Assembly (NCBI RefSeq): GCF_004216905.1
Contig: NZ_SGXJ01000001.1
Location: forward strand, 62,001-126,000
Source of the DNA: Kribbella sp. VKM Ac-2569
GTDB lineage: Bacteria; Actinomycetota; Actinomycetes; Propionibacteriales; Kribbellaceae
Reading direction: 5' to 3'
DNA length: 64,000 nt
Under the pieces are notes generated by a model. The model did not search any database and had not been told where the DNA came from. It worked only from the letters and a program-made list of their open reading frames with translations. The stretch's first letter is position 1. Every line of letters starts with the position of its first letter. Positions 51,056-59,983 of this stretch are shown in pieces. The translations under genes were made by a program, and so were the position numbers.

Positions 51056-53275
51056 ATGTACGAGCACGTCGACCCGTTCATCGGGACCGGTGCCACCGAC
51101 CTGCCCACGCCCAAGGGCCTGGGCGCGACCTGGTGGTGGCCCAAGCCGCAGGTCGGCAACACCCACCCGGGCGCCATGCACCCGTTCGGGATGGTGTCGG
51201 CCTGCCCGTACTCCGGGGCCTACCCGACCGGTTACGGGCTGTACGACTTCAACACCGAGGGCGTGCCCGACCTGTTGTACGACCGCCCGGTCGCCTCCGG
51301 CTTCACCCACTTCCAGCAGTCCGGCACCGGCGCGATCCGCAAGTACTACAACTACTTCCGGGTCACGCCGATGCTCGGCCCGCTCGATGACCTGGGCACC
51401 ACGTGGGACCTGCTGGACGAGGTGGCCGAGCCCGGCTACTACGCGGCGACGCTGAGCTCGGGGGTGCGCTGCGAGGTGACGGTCGGGCCCAAGTCGGCCG
51501 TCCACCGGTACACCTTCCCGGCGAACGACGCCGCCCGGATCGTCATCGACGCGTCCACCGGCGGCCTGGCCATCCCGCACAGCCGGACCGTGCCGCTGAA
51601 GGCGCACCTGGCGATGCTGGAGCCAGGCGTGGCTCAGGGCGAGATCCACGTCGAGGGTGTGCCGCTTGCCGTTCACCTGGAGGTCGACGCCCCCGGCTGG
51701 CGGCAACTGCTGTGGTACGACCGGCGCCTGATGCCCGGAGGCACCCGCCTCGACTTCGACTACATCCGGCCCACCACCCTGCGACCGTTCGGGCTGATGT
51801 TCATGGGCCCCTCGCGCGCCGAGCAGACCGTCGAGGTGCGGCTGGGGTTCTCCCTGCGCGGGTGTGAGACGGCTCGCGACAACCTGCACGCGGACGTCGG
51901 CCGCGCCCGGACCACCTTCGCCGGGCGGCGCGACCGTACGGCGGCCACCTGGCGCGACCACCTCGGCAAGGTTGAGATCAAGGCCGAGTCCGACGACCAG
52001 GCGACGGTTTTCGGTACGGCGCTCTATCACTCACTGGTCAAGCCGTGCTTTGCCCCGGACGAGAGCCCGTCATCGACGACCGAGGGCCCGTACGCGTTCG
52101 ACATCTGCACCATGTGGGACATCTACCGCACCCAGCTACCGCTGATGACCACGCTGTTCCCGCAGCGGTCGGTCGCGCTGGCCAACTCGTTGCTGTCGAT
52201 CTGCGAGCAGGAGGGCAACCTGCCGATCGGCTACCGGATGGCCAAGGGCGCGGACCGGTTCTCCCGGCAGGGCAGCGCGCTCGCGCACACGTTCCTGGCC
52301 GACCTGTGCCAACTCGATCTGCCTGGTATCGACTGGGACTGGGCGATGGTGCACCTGGAGATGGACCTGCGCCGGACGTACGGCGAGGACTACCTGGTGC
52401 ACGGTGTGGCGCACCCGATCAGCCACACCCTCGACCTGGCATACGCCTACCACTGCACCGCGGCGATCGCCGGCAAATTGCGCGACCGGACGCTGGCCCA
52501 GCAGATGCGCGACCTCGCCCATGGCTGGCGGGCGGCGTACGACCCGGGCACCGGCCTGCTGCGCGACTCGACGTTCTACGAAGGCGGCCGGTGGAACTAC
52601 TCCTTCCGGCTCCTGCACGACATGCGCGCCCGGATCGCGCTCGCCGGCGGCGACGAGGCGTTCGTCGGGCTGCTCGACCAGTTCTTCGGGTACGGCGCCG
52701 TACCGGTCACCCAGCCGGGGGTGGCGCCGAGCGTGGCCGAGATGGACGCCGGATACGCCCTGTCCCGGTTCGAGGGGCTGAACAACGAACCGGACTACGA
52801 GGCGCCGTGGTCCTACCACTACGCCGGACGGCCGGACCGCACCGCCGAGGTGGTGCATGCCGCGATCGCCAACCAGTTCGGCACCGGCCGGGGCGGGCTG
52901 CCAGGTAATGACGACTCCGGCGGGCTGTCCGCCTGGTACGTGTGGGCGACGCTCGGACTGTTCCCGGTGGCTGGGCAGAACCTGTTCCTGGTGAGCGCGC
53001 CGGCCGTGGCGGAATCCACAACCCGGCTGCCGGACAGCGAACTGTCCATCACCACAACAGGATTCGAACCGGTCGAGGCAGGCGGACCGGTCTCCTACGT
53101 CCAGTCCATCGCGGTGGACGGCAAGACACTCGAACGCCCCTGGATCTCCGGCCGGGAACTGCGGCACATCCGCAACCTGCACATCGAGCTCGGCCCTCAG
53201 CCCTCCGGCTGGGGCACCCGGATCAGGCCACCATCCACATCCGACCCACTGCACACCACTGGAGGTGAGGCATGA
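51056..53275 (+). CDS. GH92-family glycoside hydrolase (alpha-mannosidase type)
   Basis: A 739-residue protein with GH92 features: VDPFIGTG at the N-terminus, NTHPGAMHPFGMVSACPYSG, the YDFNTEGVPDLLYDRPVASGFTHFQQSGTG segment (in part), then the (alpha/alpha)6 domain with FDICTMWDIYRTQLPLMT, NEPDYEAPW and GNDDSGGLSAWYVWATLGLFP. GH92 enzymes are Ca-dependent exo-alpha-mannosidases. There is no signal peptide, so a cytoplasmic substrate is implied, unlike most secreted GH92 proteins. It overlaps the GT4 gene by 4 bp. Confidence 0.9.
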   Translation: MYEHVDPFIGTGATDLPTPKGLGATWWWPKPQVGNTHPGAMHPFGMVSACPYSGAYPTGYGLYDFNTEGVPDLLYDRPVASGFTHFQQSGTGAIRKYYNYFRVTPMLGPLDDLGTTWDLLDEVAEPGYYAATLSSGVRCEVTVGPKSAVHRYTFPANDAARIVIDASTGGLAIPHSRTVPLKAHLAMLEPGVAQGEIHVEGVPLAVHLEVDAPGWRQLLWYDRRLMPGGTRLDFDYIRPTTLRPFGLMFMGPSRAEQTVEVRLGFSLRGCETARDNLHADVGRARTTFAGRRDRTAATWRDHLGKVEIKAESDDQATVFGTALYHSLVKPCFAPDESPSSTTEGPYAFDICTMWDIYRTQLPLMTTLFPQRSVALANSLLSICEQEGNLPIGYRMAKGADRFSRQGSALAHTFLADLCQLDLPGIDWDWAMVHLEMDLRRTYGEDYLVHGVAHPISHTLDLAYAYHCTAAIAGKLRDRTLAQQMRDLAHGWRAAYDPGTGLLRDSTFYEGGRWNYSFRLLHDMRARIALAGGDEAFVGLLDQFFGYGAVPVTQPGVAPSVAEMDAGYALSRFEGLNNEPDYEAPWSYHYAGRPDRTAEVVHAAIANQFGTGRGGLPGNDDSGGLSAWYVWATLGLFPVAGQNLFLVSAPAVAESTTRLPDSELSITTTGFEPVEAGGPVSYVQSIAVDGKTLERPWISGRELRHIRNLHIELGPQPSGWGTRIRPPSTSDPLHTTGGEA

Positions 53276-54564
53276 ACATCCCATCCACACCCAACCGCCG
53301 TCTGGTCATTGTCGTCCGCGCAGACCCGGTGATCTGCGGACACTCCGGTGAGGCCCGGTGCCTCGCCGAGGTGGCGCTCACCCGCGGCTTCGACGACGTA
53401 CGGATCGTGACCTGGCCGCTGGACGCGCTGGAGGCAGCCGGGCTGCCGTTGAAACCACTCGATCGCGTGCTGCCGTACAGCCCTGGCATCACCGTGGAGC
53501 GGCCCGATCCCGTCGGCGACTACCGGGTTCCGGACGGGCGCTACCTGTCCGGGCTCATCGGGCGGCTGGTCGAGCTGTTCAGTGACGGGGTGCCGACGGT
53601 GGCGATGTCGCTTTACCTGAGCCCGCACGCGATCGCCGTACAGGAGGCCGTCCAGGTGGCGCGCCGGATCGGGCCCGCACAGGTCATCACGGTGGCTGAG
53701 GCGGTGGGCTCCGACATCACCAACGTGGTGCGCGAGTGCGTAAACACCGGCCGGTTCGGGGCGGCCGCGCACATCCTGTCGGTCTACCTCGCGGCCGACC
53801 ACTGCGTGGCTGTGTCGGAGTACACCAAGGACCTGATCGTGGCCTCGGCGGCGACCCTCGACGGCATGCACGGCACGACGTTCGCGCAGCTGTGCCGTGA
53901 GCGGATCGCCATCTCCTACCCGGCGGTCGACTCCTGGTCCTACCTGTCGCTCACCGAGGACAGGATCGCCGAAACTCTTACCCGGCGCGGCCTTTCGCGG
54001 GACGGGTACGTGCTGTTCCTGTCACGGATCGCTTCGGCGAAGGGGGTCGACGATCTGATCGATGCCTACGCCGGATCGCGATCGGCCGAGCGGGTGCAAC
54101 TGGTCCTGGCCGGGCGCGGGCCGCAGGAAGCTGAGGTGGTTGCGCGGGTGGCGGCGGCGGGGCTGGGCGAGCGGGTGCGGGTGCTGACCGACGTGGACGA
54201 CGCGGAGAAGCCGGCGCTGATGGCCGGGAGCGCGGCGTTCGTGCTGCCGACCCGCGAGCAGCCGGAGTTCGTGGAGACGTTCGGGATCGCGCTGGTCGAG
54301 AAGGCTCTCGCCGGCGGCGGGCCGGTCATCACCTGCGCGACCGGCGGTGTACCCGAGGCGGTCGGTGATACGGCCCTGCTGGTGCCGCAACGTGACCCGG
54401 CCACGCTGCGGACCGTGCTCGACGAGGTCGTGTGCGACTGGACGCGCGAGCAGCGGGCGGAGGCCGAGCGGCGCGCGCGGGCGTACGCGTTGCAGTTCGA
54501 CCGGGTAGCGGTGTTCGACCGCCTCTTCGCGCTCGCCGAACCTCCCGCCGTCCACGTCGCCTGA
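53272..54564 (+). CDS. GT4-family glycosyltransferase
   Basis: A 430-residue GT-B-fold enzyme. The C-terminal donor domain has LFLSRIASAKGVDDLIDAYAGS, LVLAGRGPQEAEV, the catalytic E-x7-E block (EQPEFVETFGIALVEKALAGG) and TGGVPEAVGD. The start has GGAGGTGAGGC before the ATG and overlaps the GH92 stop. The pairing with an intracellular glycosidase suggests make-or-break metabolism of one glycoside, perhaps a mannoside; the donor and acceptor are not known. Confidence 0.9.
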   Translation: MNIPSTPNRRLVIVVRADPVICGHSGEARCLAEVALTRGFDDVRIVTWPLDALEAAGLPLKPLDRVLPYSPGITVERPDPVGDYRVPDGRYLSGLIGRLVELFSDGVPTVAMSLYLSPHAIAVQEAVQVARRIGPAQVITVAEAVGSDITNVVRECVNTGRFGAAAHILSVYLAADHCVAVSEYTKDLIVASAATLDGMHGTTFAQLCRERIAISYPAVDSWSYLSLTEDRIAETLTRRGLSRDGYVLFLSRIASAKGVDDLIDAYAGSRSAERVQLVLAGRGPQEAEVVARVAAAGLGERVRVLTDVDDAEKPALMAGSAAFVLPTREQPEFVETFGIALVEKALAGGGPVITCATGGVPEAVGDTALLVPQRDPATLRTVLDEVVCDWTREQRAEAERRARAYALQFDRVAVFDRLFALAEPPAVHVA

Positions 54565-54568
54565 GCTC

Positions 54569-54955
54569 TTACTCGCTGCCCCAGACGGTCGCGTGCTGCT
54601 CGAAGTACGCCGGGTCGCTGTGCACCGGGATGACGCACAGCAAATGACCGCCCGGGGCGCGGAGGGTATGGCACCCCTGCCAGCTCGCAACCTCGACCGC
54701 GCCGATCCCGGTCAGGCGGGCGACCTCGGCGGGTACGTCGTCGGTCTCGATGTCCAGGTGGTACCGCGGCTCGTCGTCGACCGACTGGATCGCGGTCACG
54801 TACCCCGGAACCGCGTCGTGCAGGCTGATGAACTGCGGCTCACCCTCCGGCGAAGACGTCCGTACGCCGAGAGCCTTCGACCAGAACGCTGTCGCGTCCG
54901 GCACCTCGTCCCGCTTGACGTCGATCAGAAACGTGGAAACCCGACTCCGATGCAT
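54569..54955 (-). CDS. VOC-family (glyoxalase/dioxygenase-fold) protein
   Basis: A 128-residue protein of two beta-alpha-beta-beta-beta modules: FLIDVKRDEVPDATAFWSKALG and YHLDIETDDVPAEVARLTGIGA, ending TLRAPGGHLLCVIPV. Possible metal ligands are scattered (His, Glu), but a complete site is not clear, so a binding or resistance role is as likely as catalysis. It converges with the GT4 gene with a 4-bp gap. Confidence 0.82.
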   Translation of the reverse strand: MHRSRVSTFLIDVKRDEVPDATAFWSKALGVRTSSPEGEPQFISLHDAVPGYVTAIQSVDDEPRYHLDIETDDVPAEVARLTGIGAVEVASWQGCHTLRAPGGHLLCVIPVHSDPAYFEQHATVWGSE

Positions 54956-54981
54956 ACGTCCAACCTATGGTGGCGGGTTGA

Positions 54982-56604
54982 TCAGTCGTAAGTGGCTTGG
55001 GCTTGCCAGGTGGTTCGGTGGAGGGTGAAGAGCCAGGCCCGGGTGTCGGCGGTCTGGAACTGGAAGCGGGCCTGGCGGGACTCGGTGCTGGGGTCCCACC
55101 AGCGTTCCGCGGTGAGCCAGGGGCCGGCCCAGGCGGTGATCGGGTGGATCTTGTTGCTGTCGGCAACTTGAACGCCGGGGGCGCGGGCGGGCAGCAGGGT
55201 GAACGAGGTGGGTACGCCGGACAGCTCGCCGCGGGCGCTGACCGAGACCTGAGCGCCGTCCGCGGCGAACACCTTCGCGGGGATCGGCTCCGGGAAGACC
55301 GTGGTCGGCGCCAGTGCCGGCCAGCGCTTGGCCGTGCCGATCGAACCGGTGATCGCACCGGGCCAAGGCTGGTCCGGTGACCGTGCAGGCACCACCGGAT
55401 CGCCCCATGGGACCAGCGTCTGCCGCTCCGCGAACCCGCGACCGCCGCCGATCACCACCGACACCACCGCACCGTGACCGAGCATGCTCTGCACCCGCGA
55501 CAACGCCCGGTGGATCCGCTCGTCCGGACCGCCGCCCCACAATCCGTCGACATGCGCGCCGACCGGATCCGCCTGGTCCGGGATCAACCGGATCCGGACG
55601 ACCGGTGACGTCAGCTCGCTGGTCGCCGTACCGCTCCCTTGCAGTTGCCAGCGCACCCGGTCCACCACGTCCGCCGCGGTGAACCAGCGCGGGTGCAGCC
55701 ACTCCCGCTCGTGGATCCGTCCGGACTCGGTGCCGACCTCGACCCGCAGCGTCGTACACACCAGCCCGAGCTCGGTCAGCCGGACGACCAGCTCGTCGGC
55801 GACCGCCCGGACCGCGAACGCGACCTGGTCGACCCGGTCCACGGACGGCTCGAAGTCGAGCGTCCGGGTGAGCTCCGGCGAGATCTCCCGACCCGTCACC
55901 GGGCGATCGTCGTACCCACGGGCCAGCCGATGGGCGAAGGCGCCGTCCGGACCGAACCGGGTCAGCACCTCGGTCCGGGGCAACTGCGCGAACGCACCCA
56001 GCGACCGCAATCCCAGCCGGCGCAGCAGGTCCGTGAGTGTCGGCTGCTCGAGTACGTCGACCGACAGCGGCGCGAGGAACTCCGGTGAACCGTCCGGCGG
56101 CACCACGTGCACCCGGGTCCGCGCGGAACTCACCCGGGCCGCCTGCTCGGCGGCGAACGGCCCGTCGGCGATCCCGATCCGGCCGCCGTGCACGTCGTAC
56201 GTCTCGAGCCGGTCGAGCAGCTTCTCCGCGGCCGCCTCCTCGCTGCCGTAGAACCGCGCCGGGCCGCGCGCCTTCAACGCGCACATCCCCGGCCGGATCA
56301 CCTGCACCCCCGGCGTGATCGCCTCCAGGCACGAGATCACCGGGTCGAACGTCCGCGCGTCGATCACCGGGTCGTACTTCAGCACGACCAGCTCCGGGCA
56401 CCGCGACTGCGCGTCCCGGGCCCGCTGCCCGCGTCGCACTCCTTCGGCGCGTGCGGTGGCGGAGGTGGCGAGCACCTTTCCCTTCTCCAGTACGGCGATC
56501 GGCTCGTCCGGTGATCGCCCGGTCGCCATCGCGGCCGCCGCCACCGGCCAGTCCGGCACCCAGATCACCATCGTCCGAGTCAGCCCATTCGTCAGCCCGT
56601 TCAT
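54982..56604 (-). CDS. imuB: ImuB, inactive Y-family polymerase-like SOS protein
   Basis: A 540-residue Y-family-like protein. The opening VIWVPDWPVAAAAMA replaces the catalytic DxD-bearing strand of DinB, as in ImuB, which does not polymerise but links ImuA' and DnaE2 to the beta clamp. A clamp-binding-like QTLVPWGD lies near residue 430. The ATG at 56604 overlaps the imuA' stop by one base. It belongs to the SOS mutasome; dnaE2 is not in the window. Confidence 0.9.
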   Translation of the reverse strand: MNGLTNGLTRTMVIWVPDWPVAAAAMATGRSPDEPIAVLEKGKVLATSATARAEGVRRGQRARDAQSRCPELVVLKYDPVIDARTFDPVISCLEAITPGVQVIRPGMCALKARGPARFYGSEEAAAEKLLDRLETYDVHGGRIGIADGPFAAEQAARVSSARTRVHVVPPDGSPEFLAPLSVDVLEQPTLTDLLRRLGLRSLGAFAQLPRTEVLTRFGPDGAFAHRLARGYDDRPVTGREISPELTRTLDFEPSVDRVDQVAFAVRAVADELVVRLTELGLVCTTLRVEVGTESGRIHEREWLHPRWFTAADVVDRVRWQLQGSGTATSELTSPVVRIRLIPDQADPVGAHVDGLWGGGPDERIHRALSRVQSMLGHGAVVSVVIGGGRGFAERQTLVPWGDPVVPARSPDQPWPGAITGSIGTAKRWPALAPTTVFPEPIPAKVFAADGAQVSVSARGELSGVPTSFTLLPARAPGVQVADSNKIHPITAWAGPWLTAERWWDPSTESRQARFQFQTADTRAWLFTLHRTTWQAQATYD

Positions 56605-57374
56605 CAGCCCACCGCGCCGATCTGGTCCGCCCACTCCTCTGGCCGGGCTTCCGCCGTCCCGGTGGAGCGGATCGTGCCGTCGGGGGCGGGCAGCCAGAGC
56701 TCGTGACGAGCCCGGACGGCGGCACGGCGGCCGGTCACCGCGACGGTCGCGCGCCGGGCGGCGAGCAGACCTTCGCCGTCGCCGAGACCGGTCCAGGTGT
56801 TGCTCTCGATCTCGAACCGGGCCTCGCTGCCTGGCCAGGACCCGTACGCGATCAGCATCGCGCCGCGGGTCCGGAGCCGCGCGGCGAGCCGGGACGCCTC
56901 CCCCGGTGTCACCTCGCCGGGCGGGCGGACGACCACCACGGTCAGTGCGTCGACCAGCGCGGCGACGACGCTCAGCCACTCCGGCCCCGGGTCCGGAACG
57001 AGCACGAGACGCTCCAGGTCCACCCCGAGCCCGCGCGCCGCCTCAGCCCCGAACGACGGCACGCCGACCACACCGCACCAGGCGCCCTCCGCGGACGGCC
57101 CGGCCATCAGCGCCATCACCAGCGCGGCACTCCCCCGCACCGAGTACACCGAACCGCCGCGCAGGCTCGCCCCCGCCAGCAGCTCACCCACCGCCGGATG
57201 CGTCGGCAGCTCCCGATCCACCCCCGCCGTATCCAACGCCTGCTGCACCCGAGCCACCGAAGGCGCCCCGGCGGCAGCCTTCAGGGCGGACTTCCGGTCC
57301 TTGGCCTGAGCAAGAAGCAGCCGCGCCTGATCAAGCGCCGTGACCCGACTCGCCGCTGCCTCGTTCCCCGCCAT
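56604..57374 (-). CDS. imuA': ImuA', RecA-like partner of ImuB
   Basis: A 256-residue protein of the actinobacterial ImuA' type, with weak RecA-fold resemblance (GGSVYSVRGSAALVMALMAG in the Walker-A-like area, VALVDALTVVVVRPPGE later). A proper GxxxxGK P-loop is not visible, as is usual in the group. It works with ImuB and DnaE2 in damage-induced mutagenesis. ATG 57374 lies 10 bp below a perfect LexA box; in-frame codons further upstream run through the box and are rejected. Confidence 0.88.
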   Translation of the reverse strand: MAGNEAAASRVTALDQARLLLAQAKDRKSALKAAAGAPSVARVQQALDTAGVDRELPTHPAVGELLAGASLRGGSVYSVRGSAALVMALMAGPSAEGAWCGVVGVPSFGAEAARGLGVDLERLVLVPDPGPEWLSVVAALVDALTVVVVRPPGEVTPGEASRLAARLRTRGAMLIAYGSWPGSEARFEIESNTWTGLGDGEGLLAARRATVAVTGRRAAVRARHELWLPAPDGTIRSTGTAEARPEEWADQIGAVG

Positions 57375-57384
57375 AACTCCATGT

Positions 57385-57400
57385 TCGAACACCTGTTCGA
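57385..57400. promoter_or_regulatory. LexA (SOS) box
   Basis: TCGAACACCTGTTCGA is an exact match to the Gram-positive/actinobacterial LexA site (TCGAAC-N4-GTTCGA), with outer T and A extending the palindrome to 18 bp. It lies 10 bp upstream of imuA' and 51 bp from the opposite gene at 57451. LexA bound here should repress imuA'-imuB until DNA damage. Confidence 0.95.
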
Positions 57401-57450
57401 ACAAGTCAATCCGGTCGTCCACAGGCCCGAGGCTGACTAGAGTCCGGGGC

Positions 57451-57981
57451 ATGCGACGTGTCGATCACCCTCGGTTCACCACCGCGCTGCGGCAGGTCGA
57501 GGAAAGTATCGACGCCGCCTGGGACAGTTTCTGCAGGGACTCCGGAGGTACGGCGGAACCGCACGAGCTGGCCGAAGTCGTACTGCAGGACACCTCCGAG
57601 TTCGACTGGCGAATCGTGGACGGCGCGCTGAACCAGCTGACCTGCCCGGACTGCGGCTCCACGCTCGGCGCCGGCGACTCCGGGTGCCCGAGCTGTGACA
57701 AGGCGAACGGCTTCCGTTTCGCGGCACGGGAGACCGACCGCCCCGGCGTACCTCCCGGAAACGAGCACGCGATCCGCGTGTCCTCGGCAGTAGCCCGCAC
57801 CCGCCACCGCTACTCGCCCCGTGCCCGGGCCGGCTACGAGCTCTTCCTTCCCGATCTGCTCGACGGTGCTCTGCCCACGACGCCGCAGGCTCAACGTGCC
57901 AAGCACCTCATCAACCAGCTCACCGACGACGAGCTGGAGCACCTCGTCACCCCAGCGGATCTGCAACTGCCCAGCGCATAG
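57451..57981 (+). CDS. Zinc-ribbon protein of unknown function
   Basis: A 176-residue protein with a central ribbon CPDCGSTLGAGDSGCPSCD (near residue 69). The flanks are helical, with many Arg residues before FLPDLLDGALP. I do not recognise the family. It is divergent from imuA' and shares the intergenic LexA box, so damage control is possible but not shown. Confidence 0.65.
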   Translation: MRRVDHPRFTTALRQVEESIDAAWDSFCRDSGGTAEPHELAEVVLQDTSEFDWRIVDGALNQLTCPDCGSTLGAGDSGCPSCDKANGFRFAARETDRPGVPPGNEHAIRVSSAVARTRHRYSPRARAGYELFLPDLLDGALPTTPQAQRAKHLINQLTDDELEHLVTPADLQLPSA

Positions 57982-57990
57982 GGTGGAGGC

Positions 57991-58455
57991 ATGCCGAGGA
58001 CTATTGCGACCAATACCAAGGTTGGGCTCGACGAGTTGCTGGAGTTCGTGCGGCCGCGTCATCACATGTTGCTGATGACCACCCGGGCCGACGGGACGGT
58101 GCAGGCTTCGCCGGTGTCGGGTGGTGTGGACACCGAGGGGCGGATCGTCATCTCGTCGTACCCGGAGCGGGCGAAGAGCACGAACGTGAAGCGGGCCGGC
58201 AAGGCCAGCGTGGTCGTGCTGTCGGACGAGTGGAACGGCGCGTGGGCGCAGGTGGACGGCAGCGGTGAGGTGATCGAGCTGCCGGACGCAGTGGAGGCGC
58301 TGGTCGACTACTACCGCTCCATCTCCGGTGAGCACCCGGACTGGGACGAGTACCGCGAGGCGATGGTGAAGCAGGGCAAGTGCCTCATCCGCATCACCCC
58401 GGAGCGCTGGAGCCCGATCGCCACCGGCGGCTTCCCAGCACATCTCGCTGATTAG
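57991..58455 (+). CDS. PPOX-class F420-dependent oxidoreductase-like protein
   Basis: A 154-residue split-barrel flavin/F420-binding protein. The family core is LMTTRADGTVQASPVSGGVDTEGRIVISS, with RAKSTNVKRAGKASVVVL and the C-terminal ITPERWS. Actinobacterial members reduce substrates with F420H2 or bind biliverdin/FMN. It starts 9 bp after the zinc-ribbon gene and ends at the base before the next start, so it is part of a small operon. Confidence 0.85.
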   Translation: MPRTIATNTKVGLDELLEFVRPRHHMLLMTTRADGTVQASPVSGGVDTEGRIVISSYPERAKSTNVKRAGKASVVVLSDEWNGAWAQVDGSGEVIELPDAVEALVDYYRSISGEHPDWDEYREAMVKQGKCLIRITPERWSPIATGGFPAHLAD

Positions 58456-59193
58456 ATGCGTACGGCGTTAGTGGTCCACGCACACCCCGACGACGAGGTG
58501 TTCGCCACCGGCGCCGCCACGTCCGTGCTGAACGAGCAGGGCTGGCACGTCGTACTGCGAGTCGCTACCGCCGGCATGCACGGAGCCCTCGATCACCTCG
58601 GCGTCTCCTGCGCACTGCTCGGGATCAACGAGTGGGACTGGCTGGGAGCGGTGGACCAGTGGGTCGACGACGGCGGTCGCGGTGGACCACGGTCATTGGC
58701 CGCGGCATCGCCGGGCGACCTGGCCGAAGCGATCCAGGTCGCGGCCGCCGTGGTCGAGCCGGAGCTCATCCTCACAGTAGGCAGTGACGGGCTGACAGGT
58801 CACCCGGACCACATCGCCGTCTCACAAGGGGTGCAGCGCGCACTCCAGCACGTCGACTGTCGTGCACTGGGTGCACGCGTGCGAGCTCAGGACGTGCGTG
58901 CGGGCGAGCAACTGATCCAGCAACTCGCACCGGGTCAGCAGGTCGGGTCAGGCCACGTCAAAGGGTGCGATGCACCGCTGGAGGAGATCGGCGGAGCATC
59001 CGAGCAGCGACGGCGGCAGGCACTGGACGCGTACTACGACGGCCTGGGCAGCAAGCCGCTCGAAGAGCTCCTAGGAGTGCACCGGGCGAGCAGCGACGGA
59101 CTGCTGCTGCGTGCGGTGTTCGACGCGACCGGCTGGCAGCAGGACCGGTTCGAGGAGCTCACTGCTTGGAGCGACGCTCCATCGTCTCGGTGA
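58456..59193 (+). CDS. PIG-L-family deacetylase
   Basis: A 245-residue zinc deacetylase. The metal motif is AHPDDEVFATG (residues 9-19) and the distal ligand is in LTGHPDHIAVSQG. Family members remove N-acetyl groups from GlcNAc-inositol (MshB), bacillithiol or antibiotic intermediates. MshB and Mca are longer; this one is shorter, so a mycothiol role is possible but not specific. Its 3' end overlaps the convergent GntR gene by 35 bp. Confidence 0.88.
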   Translation: MRTALVVHAHPDDEVFATGAATSVLNEQGWHVVLRVATAGMHGALDHLGVSCALLGINEWDWLGAVDQWVDDGGRGGPRSLAAASPGDLAEAIQVAAAVVEPELILTVGSDGLTGHPDHIAVSQGVQRALQHVDCRALGARVRAQDVRAGEQLIQQLAPGQQVGSGHVKGCDAPLEEIGGASEQRRRQALDAYYDGLGSKPLEELLGVHRASSDGLLLRAVFDATGWQQDRFEELTAWSDAPSSR

Positions 59194-59848
59194 TGCGCTG
59201 CATGGCGCCTTCGAGGTGCTCGCGCAGCGCTGCCTCCGCACCCTCTTCGTCGTGCGCCAGGCACGCGTCGAGAATCGCCTGGTGCTCGCGGCGGGTCTGC
59301 TCGATCCGGGCCTTGGTCTGCCGCGAACCGAACCGGTAGCGCTCACTGTTCTGCCAGACCGGCTCGATCGCCCGCGGCAGCCACCGTGAGCCGCCGGACC
59401 GGTAGATGGCGAAGTGGAACTCGGTGTGCGCCTGCCGGGACGCGATGTTGTCGCCCAGCTTCGACAACCGGACGTGCTCGGCCAGTGCGGTCCGGGCGGC
59501 CGCCGCATCCGAGTCGGAGAACCGTGTCGCCGCCGCACGGACTGCCAGCGACTCCAGCGCCAGCCGGGTCTCGTGGGTGTCGCGAAGGTCCTCCATCGAC
59601 AGCTCACGCACCCAGGCGCCCTTGTGCGGGACGATCTCGACCAGTCCGAGCGCCGCCATCCGCCGGAGCCCTTCCCTGATCGGCATCTGGCTCATGTCCA
59701 GTCGCTTGGCGAGCTCCTCCAGCCGGAGCGCCGTACCGCTGGGAAGTTCGCCGGACAGGATGAGCTCGTGCAGCTCGGCGGCAGCTTCCTCGGCGAGCGT
59801 ACGACGCCCGGTGGGTCCCCCAGGCGTGAGCTCGAGTCGTCGGATCAT
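59159..59848 (-). CDS. GntR-family regulator (FadR subfamily)
   Basis: A 229-residue regulator. The N-terminal winged helix includes LRLEELAKRLDMSQMPIREGLRRMAALGLVEIVPHKGAWV. The C-terminal FCD domain has likely metal ligands in RLALESLAVR, HTEFHFAIY and EHQAILDACLAHDEEGAEAALREHL. It probably represses the adjacent catabolic operon and responds to an organic acid. Its start is 135 bp from the next gene on the same strand. Confidence 0.9.
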   Translation of the reverse strand: MIRRLELTPGGPTGRRTLAEEAAAELHELILSGELPSGTALRLEELAKRLDMSQMPIREGLRRMAALGLVEIVPHKGAWVRELSMEDLRDTHETRLALESLAVRAAATRFSDSDAAAARTALAEHVRLSKLGDNIASRQAHTEFHFAIYRSGGSRWLPRAIEPVWQNSERYRFGSRQTKARIEQTRREHQAILDACLAHDEEGAEAALREHLEGAMQRITETMERRSKQ

Positions 59849-59983
59849 CAGTAGCGGGCTGCCTCTCTCCTATTCAGCTCTGGAGGTACCGTAGCCGCCG
59901 ACCGGGTATCTGGCGGCCTTCGCCCACAGATTGCTCAGCTGAAAGCCCAGCAAACATGAGTGGTCTAGGCCACCGGCACTCTC

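Noticed and set aside
57451-57981. Starting the zinc-ribbon gene further upstream at 57340
   Set aside because: That would run the coding region through the LexA box and the imuA' leader; the ATG at 57451 is better placed.
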